A stretch of 12,720 nt of DNA, from positions 1 to 12,720 of the forward strand of contig DAOVFN010000006.1 of the NCBI GenBank assembly GCA_030672885.1, in the 5' to 3' direction. The DNA is from Candidatus Aenigmatarchaeota archaeon. Its GTDB lineage: Archaea > Aenigmatarchaeota > Aenigmatarchaeia > QMZP01. This document shows, piece after piece, positions 4,894 to 10,834 of the stretch. Under the pieces are notes generated by a model. That model was not told where the DNA came from. It ran no database searches and saw nothing but the letters and a program-made list of their open reading frames with translations. The position numbers and the translations under genes are program-made. Position 1 is the first letter of the stretch. The number at the start of each line of letters is the position of its first letter.

Positions 4894-7533
4894 TCAGGTC
4901 TTTACCTGCTCAGCAGTCCCGCCGCTGTGAGAAAACAACATCCTTCCCCCGCACGCGCACGCCCCAACCAGAGGAGGTCTGGTATAGAACTTGCCGCATT
5001 TCTCGCAGGCAAAACCACCCATATCCCTGATTGGAATCTCTTTCAGCGGCTTCTTTTGTTGTTGCTGGGTATTGATTATGTGCATGAGGTCAGACTGTCT
5101 GCCCCCGCCCATGAGCATAGAGCGCGATATACCAAGCACGCCGAATATCCTCTCCATTGGTGGAAGGAGCTGGTTCTCGATATAATATTTGGAGTCCACA
5201 GGGATGCCGTTCTCTTCAATATAAGAGGGGTCCTCTGCGCGCTTGGACAGCAGCCCCATTCCCTTCACGATGACATATCCTATCCTGTCACCCACGCCAG
5301 GCACCTCGCCGCTGTTCCTGGCCTGGAGCTTCTTCACGAGCTCTATGTGGGGTTGCATGCCCTCATATTTTTCCGGTGGTTTGGTCATGGTTTTTGTGAC
5401 AATGAGCTTCTGCATGCCTATCTCATTCTTCACAAGCTTCTGGACTATCCCTGTGAAGTACGTTAATGCTTCCATGGGATCGTCCTTTTTCAGGACTATG
5501 TTTATTACGTTTGTGAGGGTATCACTCACAAGCTCGCACCAGTCTCTTCTGACAGTCTCTATCCCCTTCATCTCTATGCCCTCTTTCCATTCATCACCCC
5601 TGGGCTCGAATTTCCAGGCAACATAGCGCTTCTTGGTGAGGGGAAGGAACCGCTTGAACGCCTTTTCAAATTCCAGTTCCATGATACCAGGCAGGCGCTC
5701 TGTTATGCCCCCAGACACTCTTTTCGCTATTTTTCGGGTCTTCTCCAGGTCGTCTGTGTCAATCTTGACCATTACAGAGTCGGTGTCCCCGTACACAACA
5801 CGATAACCATATTCTTTTTCAACCATGTCCTTGGTCGTGTGGATGATGTCCCTTCCGCACGCCGTGATGGTGTTGGCCACGCTGAGGTCGTATATCCTGG
5901 CCCGTGAATATCCCATATGCCCATAGAACGCATTGGCCATTATCTTGAGAGCCCACTGCTCTGCATCATATGCCCTTCTCTTGTGCGGGTCCTTTGCCCG
6001 GGTCTTCTTTTTCTTGGCTTCTGCCCGGCCTTCCAGCAACCTCTTGAGTATTGTTGGTATGATTCCCACCCGAACATCCTCGGGAACGAATCTCGTACCG
6101 GTAATGGTTTCTATGGGATTATCGACAAGCTTGTCCTTGATGAGCGTGGTTGGGCATATATTGAACGATCTTATGATTGATGGATACATGCTCTTGAAGT
6201 CCAGCACGACCACGTTTGAGTGCAGCCCCTTTTCGGGCTCGAGCACATACCCCCCCTTGAGCTCACTCTTCTTGTTTTCATCCCTTCTGGCTATCTCCCT
6301 GGCAGTGGGCCTGCATGGGAGCACATATCCTCCCTTGTTGAACTCCCTCAGGAGGAAGTTCTCTATCCTTATCGTCTCCCCACTGTTCAGCGTGTCCTGG
6401 AGCAGCGTTCCAGAGATTTTTGAAAGCGCCACGTACTTGTCTATGAGGTTGAGCTCCTGCACAAGGGACATGGCCAGGACAGAGTCCTTTTCTGAATACT
6501 TCACAAGCTTCGCGTATTCCTCTCTGCTGCCCTTCCAGAACTTCTCTATCTGGTGCATCTTTACGGGCTCCTTATGTTCTCCCAGAAGCTTGCCTGATAC
6601 AAAATCCAGGCTGTATCTCATAAGGGAGTAGTCCTTCTTTATGATTTCAAAACTGTCCACAATGACCCGGCCTATTATCGAGACCCTGTATCTGGACATG
6701 AGCTTTCTTGCGTGGACCTGTTTCTGGTTGCATCGGCCCATGAGCGGCCTTATCCTGTGCGCTCTCATCCTGTCCAGTATGTAGGGGATATCGAAGTTGT
6801 TTATGTTGTAGCCTGTGAGCATGTCAGGATCATACTGGTCGATTGTGCCCATGAAGCCCTCAAGCATCTCCTTTTCTGATGAAAACGTCGTTACCCCTGT
6901 CCCTGGCCTTGTGCTCATCACCATTTTGGACACGCCCTTGAAAGGTTCGCTGAACACAAGAGATATGAGGACAATGGGGTCGTTGGCGGCCTCCGGGAGC
7001 GTCCCGGGCCTTACGGGAACGCATTCTATGTCAAACGCGAGCATCTTGATGGGAGCATCCTTGGGGTTTTCCAGGGGTTCCAGCGAATCAAGCCTTACAC
7101 ACCTCTCAACATTTACGCTGTTTGTGGAAACCCCGTTCCCCTCTTTGAACCTGATCCACCCAAGGCCCTTGATGCCCAGGTCGTTCATGAACCTGTATTT
7201 GAAAAGGATGTCGGCCTCGTATGTGGGAATCCCCGCGGCCACCAGCTTCTCCCTGAGCTCGGGGGTTTTTGATGGGTTGGATATGGTTATCTTGTATATC
7301 TCCTTGGGGTCCTGGTAACTCATGACCATCTTTCTGGAGACCTTTTCTATCCTCTGCACCTGGGGCTCGTCCTTCAGGAGTTCCCGGGCTTTCTCTCCAT
7401 CTGCATAGAAGTACGGCTTGTAATCCTCATAGAATGCGCATACAGACTCGCCTGATTCACTCTTCCCGAATATCCTGACCACAGGCTTCTCATTCACCAA
7501 AATATAGTCAACATCAAGAACCTGTATATCCAT
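4894..7533 (-). CDS. polB: Family-B DNA polymerase with 3'-5' exonuclease
   Basis: DNA-dependent DNA polymerase for replication or repair, 879 residues from the chosen start. All catalytic motifs are intact. Exo I is DIE at 168-170, Exo II YNINNFDIP (D248), Exo III YSEKDS (Y346, D350). Polymerase motif A is DFKSMYPSII (445-454), motif B KIMANAFYG (530-538), motif C YGDTDS (581-586, D583 and D585), then KKRY (634-637). No intein interrupts it. The C-terminal tail has C843-x2-C846 and C859-x-C861, a probable zinc site, preceded by QSDLMHII, a possible weak PCNA-binding motif, and a Q-rich linker. The start at 7533 gives MDIQVLDVDYIL, the usual first strand; in-frame ATGs at 7545 and 7569 are alternatives. 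It is transcribed divergently from hjc across the palindrome region and convergently with the chorismate mutase remnant. Confidence 0.95.
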   Translation of the reverse strand: MDIQVLDVDYILVNEKPVVRIFGKSESGESVCAFYEDYKPYFYADGEKARELLKDEPQVQRIEKVSRKMVMSYQDPKEIYKITISNPSKTPELREKLVAAGIPTYEADILFKYRFMNDLGIKGLGWIRFKEGNGVSTNSVNVERCVRLDSLEPLENPKDAPIKMLAFDIECVPVRPGTLPEAANDPIVLISLVFSEPFKGVSKMVMSTRPGTGVTTFSSEKEMLEGFMGTIDQYDPDMLTGYNINNFDIPYILDRMRAHRIRPLMGRCNQKQVHARKLMSRYRVSIIGRVIVDSFEIIKKDYSLMRYSLDFVSGKLLGEHKEPVKMHQIEKFWKGSREEYAKLVKYSEKDSVLAMSLVQELNLIDKYVALSKISGTLLQDTLNSGETIRIENFLLREFNKGGYVLPCRPTAREIARRDENKKSELKGGYVLEPEKGLHSNVVVLDFKSMYPSIIRSFNICPTTLIKDKLVDNPIETITGTRFVPEDVRVGIIPTILKRLLEGRAEAKKKKTRAKDPHKRRAYDAEQWALKIMANAFYGHMGYSRARIYDLSVANTITACGRDIIHTTKDMVEKEYGYRVVYGDTDSVMVKIDTDDLEKTRKIAKRVSGGITERLPGIMELEFEKAFKRFLPLTKKRYVAWKFEPRGDEWKEGIEMKGIETVRRDWCELVSDTLTNVINIVLKKDDPMEALTYFTGIVQKLVKNEIGMQKLIVTKTMTKPPEKYEGMQPHIELVKKLQARNSGEVPGVGDRIGYVIVKGMGLLSKRAEDPSYIEENGIPVDSKYYIENQLLPPMERIFGVLGISRSMLMGGGRQSDLMHIINTQQQQKKPLKEIPIRDMGGFACEKCGKFYTRPPLVGACACGGRMLFSHSGGTAEQVKT

Positions 7534-7607
7534 GCAATGCACCATTCTTTGGGGCCGCGCATCACCCATGCAAGCGACACGCAACGTTAATATCTTGCCA
7601 GGAAAAC

Positions 7608-7615
7608 AATAAAAA
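7608..7615 (-). promoter_or_regulatory. Candidate polB TATA box
   Basis: The minus strand reads TTTTTATT, predicting a transcript start near 7586 and a leader of about 50 nt to the chosen ATG at 7533. A second A/T element, AGATATTAAC, near 7585-7594 would shorten the leader. The choice between them is open. Confidence 0.3.
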
Positions 7616-7686
7616 CACACCACAGCCTGGGTTGTATATGATGGAGGGATGGTTTCCTGTGTGCGGGTTTCGGTGGACCCGAGGAA

Positions 7687-7899
7687 ATATAACAGTGTTA
7701 TATATTGCGATGTCCATATCACAGGACGGCCAGTACCAGGATCCTAACAGATATAACACCGTTATATATTACACTGCCCTCATACTAAGGCAGCAATTAC
7801 CCAAACCTCAACAGATATAACAGCGTTATATTCACAGACGCCCCACATCAACACAGCAGGCAATGCAGAGAAACACCAACAAATATAACACTGTTATAT
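7687..7899. repeat. Four phased 17-bp palindromes between polB and hjc
   Basis: Copies lie at 7687-7703 (centre AGT), 7751-7767 (ACC), 7815-7831 (AGC) and 7883-7899 (ACT), all ATATAAC-N3-GTTATAT with perfect arms. Centres are 64, 64 and 68 bp apart, close to six helical turns. Flanks also agree: AACAG or similar before, and TTCAC-, TCTCAC- or TTACAC-like sequence after three copies. The DNA between copies is unrelated. A fifth copy lies upstream of orc1 (584-600). The block occupies the shared upstream region of divergent polB and hjc. It probably binds a dimeric protein, as operators or iteron-like sites. Confidence 0.85.
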
Positions 7900-7917
7900 C
7901 TCACCCAACCACCACAG

Positions 7918-7925
7918 AATTAAAA
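7918..7925 (+). promoter_or_regulatory. hjc TATA box
   Basis: AATTAAAA is centred about 25 bp before the ATG at 7947, which predicts a leaderless hjc mRNA. The last palindrome (7883-7899) ends 18 bp upstream of it, a position usual for an archaeal activator. Confidence 0.5.
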
Positions 7926-7946
7926 CCACGAAAACAAAACATTCAC

Positions 7947-8309
7947 ATGAAAACGTATCAAAAGGGCTTCCGAGCAGAGCGAGAATTGCTGCGCTTCCTT
8001 AGCTCCCGCGGCTACTCCTGCGTGCGCAGCGCCTCCTCGGGCGGGTTCCTTACGCCCGTAGACATGGTTGCCATAAAATCAGGCAAGCTCCTCTGCTTTG
8101 AAATAAAATCCTGGGCCAAGAAGCCCCGGCTCGACAAGTCCCAACTCTCCCGCTTCTCTGCATGGTGCCGCAATGCCCAGGGCCACGGCTTTGTTGCGTG
8201 GTACAACCAGAACCAGTGGAGATTCCTCCCCATAGGCGATGCCGAGGCCAACCGCTACGATGACGAGAACTGGATAGACTACGAGTCCTTCCTGAGTGTG
8301 TTTCTCTGA
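7947..8309 (+). CDS. hjc: Holliday junction resolvase Hjc
   Basis: Archaeal four-way-junction endonuclease of recombination and fork repair. The 120-residue protein has the complete nuclease core: YQKGFRAERELLRFL with E11-R12, VRSASSGG with R27, TPVDMVAI with D39, and CFEIKSW with E52 and K54 (the E-x-K motif). Family length is about 120-140. The ATG at 7947 is chosen over an in-frame ATG at 7863 because homologues begin just before the KG-xx-AERE motif and because a TATA box lies 25 bp upstream. It is divergent from polB and shares the palindrome array with it. The C-terminal tail after GDAEAN is acidic (YDDENWIDYESF) and adds about 20 residues beyond the nuclease core. The stop is 24 bp from the convergent winged-helix gene. 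Confidence 0.93.
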   Translation: MKTYQKGFRAERELLRFLSSRGYSCVRSASSGGFLTPVDMVAIKSGKLLCFEIKSWAKKPRLDKSQLSRFSAWCRNAQGHGFVAWYNQNQWRFLPIGDAEANRYDDENWIDYESFLSVFL

Positions 8310-8333
8310 CACGCTACAGCCGCTTCATACCAA

Positions 8334-8630
8334 TCAAATCCTTGCATTCAGTCCCCTCACGACCTGCTTCTCCCCCACGCCTGGGTTCTTGACCTTCACC
8401 AGTTTGATCTTCAGGCCTATGTCTTCCAGCTCCTCTGGTATGACCATGTCCACAAAGGGAAACATCCATACATCAAGCGTCCTGGAAACCGTCCACTTAT
8501 GCAGCCCTGTCTCCCTGGCTATCTCACTGACCGTGAGGTGGCCCCTGTCGTCCTGGTGGGCCTTTTGAAGCACCCTGTATATCTTTGTGACATTCCCGAT
8601 TGTGTTCTTATAGAACCTTGGCTTTGCCAT
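8334..8630 (-). CDS. Small winged-helix DNA-binding protein, function unknown
   Basis: A 98-residue protein with a clear helix-turn-helix at about 33-55: HLTVSEIARETGLHKWTVSR, with helix 2 SEIARETGL and recognition helix HKWTVSRTLDVW. After it comes a two-strand region with KIKLVKVKN (74-82), which could be the wing. The N-terminus (MAKPRFYKNTIGNVTKIYRV) is basic. I believe similar short proteins occur in several archaea but know no assigned function. It is convergent with hjc. It is one of two candidates in this window for the protein that binds the polB-hjc-orc1 palindromes, an inference from proximity only. The start at 8630 lies about 26 bp downstream of a TATA box, so the mRNA is probably leaderless. 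Confidence 0.8.
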   Translation of the reverse strand: MAKPRFYKNTIGNVTKIYRVLQKAHQDDRGHLTVSEIARETGLHKWTVSRTLDVWMFPFVDMVIPEELEDIGLKIKLVKVKNPGVGEKQVVRGLNARI

Positions 8631-8650
8631 GATAATAATTTGACGAGGGC

Positions 8651-8660
8651 AAATTTATAA
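8651..8660 (-). promoter_or_regulatory. TATA box of the winged-helix gene
   Basis: The minus strand reads TTATAAATTT, centred 26 bp before the ATG at 8630, the spacing for a leaderless archaeal transcript. It marks the left edge of the AT-rich islet. Confidence 0.55.
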
Positions 8661-8743
8661 GCAATTGAATAAAAACTTGCATGCAGCATAGTCTGCTGAT
8701 GCTGTGGCTGGACCGCATAACAACATAAAGCAGGCCAGCCTAG

Positions 8744-8857
8744 ACTTTTGCGTTTTTTATTTCCGAATTAGCAGAAACGATAGGTACAAAACCATCAAAA
8801 GCTGTTCAGGCTGTTGAGGAACTGAAGAAAGAAGGTTTGGTTAGTGATAGTGATTAA
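8744..8857 (+). pseudogene. C-terminal fragment of a winged-helix/HTH gene
   Basis: An open frame without a start codon, just after a TAG at 8741-8743, encodes FFISELAETIGTKPSKAV followed by QAVEELKKEGLVSDSD and a TAA at 8855-8857. This is the helix-turn-helix plus wing pattern at the end of many archaeal small regulators. No N-terminal part is found upstream, so it is a truncated relic. The sequence before it (8690-8743) is non-coding. It abuts the transposase remnant, so an insertion may have cut the gene. Confidence 0.55.
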
Positions 8858-8858
8858 A

Positions 8859-9148
8859 TGGTTCACATCAGAGAGGATAATCTTATTGGGTCTACTAGTC
8901 CCGAACCCCGAATATGCCTTTGGGAGACCTACGCTTCCGCTATCGGACATGGTGTTCGCCTCTACACTAAAGGTCTATACCACTTTCTCGCTACGGAGGT
9001 TCACATGATAAAGACCAAGTTCGGTGATTCGGTAAGGAGCAAGGAGAAAACAGCACAGATTAATGAAGTATTGCTGAAGGTATTATGCCACAACATAGTG
9101 GTTTTGGTGCATGAGATGTTTGAGATGGGGATAAATCATCAGTTCTAA
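8859..9148 (+). pseudogene. DDE transposase remnant with internal deletion
   Basis: Two frames give two ends of one transposase. The frame beginning near 8859 reads YAFGRPTLPLSDMVFASTLK and VYTTFSLRRFT, the N-terminal block of a widespread DDE transposase group, and stops at about 9006-9008. The neighbouring frame continues immediately as HMIKTKFGDSVRSKEK, then TAQINEVLLKVLCHNIVVLV and HEMFEMGI, the C-terminal block of the same group, and stops at 9148. The catalytic core between them is missing, so the copy cannot transpose. A 96-codon frame with an ATG at 8858 spans the junction, but its first half is out of frame with the N-terminal block. The IS family is uncertain (IS5/IS1182-like). It marks past mobile-element activity beside the acquired RelA/SpoT gene. 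Confidence 0.75.
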
Positions 9149-9159
9149 TATATTTAACT

Positions 9160-9237
9160 ACCGCGCAAATGAATATTTTTATAAGAATAGTCGTTATTTA
9201 CCTATAGAAATAACCGCGCAAAATGAAGTTTTAAATA
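9160..9237 (+). promoter_or_regulatory. Duplicated promoter-like element upstream of the RelA/SpoT-domain gene
   Basis: ACCGCGCAAATGAA at 9160-9173 and ACCGCGCAAAATGAA at 9213-9227 are near-identical and 53 bp apart. Each is followed within a few bases by a TATA-like stretch: TATTTTTATAA near 9174 and GTTTTAAATA at 9228-9237. The second is centred about 26 bp before the ATG at 9259. This looks like a tandem promoter or a duplicated operator plus TATA. Confidence 0.5.
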
Positions 9238-9258
9238 ATAGTGAAACTATGTTATATC

Positions 9259-10326
9259 ATGACTTGGGCAAAACCAAAAGGATACTCTAAAAATACGATT
9301 AATCGCGCTGGAGATATTTTAATCAGCGATAGAAGTTCAAAAAAAGAAAAGAATGAAGCAATAGAGGTTTTAGGTAATTGGAGGGCAATTCATAGTTATC
9401 CAACACATGTCTTTAAAATAAGACTAAAAGATAAGGCAAGGATTATTGATAAAAACTCATTAACTGCACAGCGTCTTAAGCGTGCTACATCGATTATTAA
9501 CAAACTAAAAAGAAGATATAATGGATGTACACCAACAATGAATCTTTCCCAAATGCAAGATATTAGTGGATGCAGAGCTGTTTTATCGAACGTATCATTA
9601 GTAAGAAAACTGTATATAGATTATTATTTGAAGGGGGACTTAAAACATAAAAAAGTTGGAGAAAAGGACTATATTGCTACTCCCAAAAAAGATGGATATA
9701 GAAGCATTCATCTAATCTATAGATATTTCAGCGATAAGGGGAAGACAGAATATAATGGGCTGCTTGTGGAAATCCAATTAAGGTCAAAATTACAACACCT
9801 TTGGGCAACCGCTATTGAAACAGTAGATTTCTTTACTCGGCAAGCCATTAAATCCAATGAAGGCCAGGAAGAGTGGACGAATTTCTTCAAGTTAGTAAGT
9901 TCTGCTTTTGCTAAGATTGAAGGTTGCCCATGCGTTCCGAATACTCCAAGTGACGAAAAAGAACTTTACTCCCAAATTAAGAGAAAAGAAGCAGAATTAA
10001 ATGTTATAAAAAAAATGAGTAGCTGGACAAAAAGTGTTAAAGTTTTCCGAGAGGTAATTAAAACTAAACCAAATTTACAATACTTCTTATTAGATTTAGA
10101 TATTGTAGGAGAGAAATTAAGTATTACAGCATATACAAAAAAACAAGAACAAAGAGCAATTTTAGATTATGCCAAGGCTGAAGAAAGGAATCGGGGAAAA
10201 AAAGAGAATGATGTTGTTCTTGTTGGAGCTGATACCACCAATGAATTGAAAAAAGCATATCCTAATTATTTTGTGGACAGCAGAGATTTCTTGTTTAATT
10301 TGAAAAAAATCGTAAATAAATATTGA
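9259..10326 (+). CDS. RelA/SpoT-domain protein (predicted nucleotide pyrophosphokinase or ToxSAS-like), acquired
   Basis: A 355-residue protein with an N-terminal RelA/SpoT synthetase domain and no HD hydrolase, TGS or ACT domain. Motifs: RLKRATSIINKLKR (72-85), MQDISGCRAVL (99-109, D101), DYIATPKKDGYRSIHLIY (137-154, Y147, H151) and VEIQLRSKLQHLWA (170-183, E171). The catalytic acidic residues are kept, so it could transfer pyrophosphate to a nucleotide or, like some ToxSAS toxins, to tRNA. The C-terminal part (about 200-355) ends in LKKAYPNYFVDSRDFL, shared with bacterial proteins of this layout. RelA/SpoT enzymes are rare in archaea. The gene is far more AT-rich than its neighbours and lies beside a transposase relic, so transfer is likely. 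ATG 9259 is preferred to GTG 9241 because a TATA box lies 26 bp upstream. No cognate antitoxin is evident. Confidence 0.85.
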   Translation: MTWAKPKGYSKNTINRAGDILISDRSSKKEKNEAIEVLGNWRAIHSYPTHVFKIRLKDKARIIDKNSLTAQRLKRATSIINKLKRRYNGCTPTMNLSQMQDISGCRAVLSNVSLVRKLYIDYYLKGDLKHKKVGEKDYIATPKKDGYRSIHLIYRYFSDKGKTEYNGLLVEIQLRSKLQHLWATAIETVDFFTRQAIKSNEGQEEWTNFFKLVSSAFAKIEGCPCVPNTPSDEKELYSQIKRKEAELNVIKKMSSWTKSVKVFREVIKTKPNLQYFLLDLDIVGEKLSITAYTKKQEQRAILDYAKAEERNRGKKENDVVLVGADTTNELKKAYPNYFVDSRDFLFNLKKIVNKY

Positions 10327-10454
10327 TAATTTGCCCCTAAACTATGGTTGCTAATAAAGTAGGTTCAAATCACGCCTTTATTAACAAAGCCATCTTTCTG
10401 TTGCAAAAGTAACCCTTATTTTGGACTTATGCAACAAAGCCATAGCCAGCGAAA
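10327..10454. repeat. Non-coding tract with IS-end-like inverted and direct repeats
   Basis: TGTTGCAAAAGT (10399-10410) and ACTTATGCAACA (10425-10436) form 12-bp inverted arms with one mismatch and a 14-base loop. AACAAAGCCAT occurs at 10383-10393 and 10433-10443. On the minus strand the right arm reads ATGGCTTTGTTGCATAAGT, which resembles terminal repeats of IS6/IS26-like elements as I remember them. No transposase is adjacent. It may be a leftover IS end or MITE-like piece bounding the islet on its right. Confidence 0.45.
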
Positions 10455-10499
10455 GCTTTATATACGCTCTTGTTATATATACTTATATAACAGGTGATT
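10455..10499 (+). promoter_or_regulatory. Promoter, operator-like palindrome and ribosome binding site of the winged-helix gene
   Basis: A TATA box (GCTTTATATAC, 10455-10465) is followed by a perfect 9-bp inverted repeat TGTTATATA-N4-TATATAACA at 10471-10492, which covers the expected transcript start near 10486. GGTGATT at 10493-10499 then lies two bases before the ATG at 10502. A site over the start of transcription is the usual place for archaeal repression, so autoregulation is a reasonable guess. The half-site TGTTATAT is also the arm of the polB-hjc-orc1 palindromes. Confidence 0.65.
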
Positions 10500-10501
10500 A
10501 T

Positions 10502-10780
10502 ATGCAACTTATGAAAAAGGAAATCCTGCATTACCCCCAGCTCGATACTGTGCTCATGGTAGAGGAGTTCATAAGAGGAAACAGTGGAGAATTCAGGAAG
10601 AGGCAGTTATGGGAAAATCTTCCCAGGAAGATGATGTACCAGACTTTTTGTGTCATATTCGATTACCTCTTCAGTTCAGGCAAGATAGTTGCAGACAAGG
10701 AAGGATATATTGTATGGATATGGAACCCTGCGATTGTTAAGAAGTACATGAGCAAGAAGTACCTTTGGTTGAGAAAATGA
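10502..10780 (+). CDS. Small winged-helix-like protein, function unknown
   Basis: A 92-residue protein beginning MQLMKKEILHYPQLDTVLMV. The central part has a helical block VEEFIRGNSGEFRKRQLWE (20-38), then MMYQTFCVIFDYLFSSGKIV as a possible recognition helix region and a strand pair DKEGYIVWIWNP as a wing, so a winged-helix fold is likely. I believe close relatives are common as uncharacterised proteins in several archaeal lineages but know no function. The start at 10502 is fixed by GGTGATT just upstream; an in-frame ATG at 10421 lies upstream of the promoter and is rejected. Its operator shares a half-site with the palindromes at orc1 and polB-hjc, which makes it a candidate for their regulator, an inference only. 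The stop is 54 bp from the convergent aminotransferase. Confidence 0.75.
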   Translation: MQLMKKEILHYPQLDTVLMVEEFIRGNSGEFRKRQLWENLPRKMMYQTFCVIFDYLFSSGKIVADKEGYIVWIWNPAIVKKYMSKKYLWLRK

Positions 10781-10834
10781 CAAGGGATATTTACGGAAAT
10801 CCATGGCGCACAATAAACCCCTGTAGGGGAGTAC

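Noticed and set aside
4873..5466. A 197-codon plus-strand open frame and other long frames opposite polB
   Set aside because: They lie antisense to a clearly conserved polymerase, and their translations show no recognisable domain.
7687..7899. A short CRISPR array (four repeats, 47-51 bp spacers)
   Set aside because: The repeat is only 17 bp and palindromic, its central bases vary, no cas gene is near, and a fifth copy lies alone at orc1. Operator or iteron-like sites fit better.
8690..8743. A structured RNA (GGCTGG/CCAGCC and CAGCAT/ATGCTG pairings)
   Set aside because: The stems are only six pairs and overlap as alternatives, in a region of likely decayed foreign DNA; no promoter or terminator supports a transcript.
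10357..10375. A tRNA 3' part (GGTTCAAATC resembles a T-loop)
   Set aside because: The flanking bases do not form a T-stem or acceptor stem, and no D or anticodon arm is found upstream.
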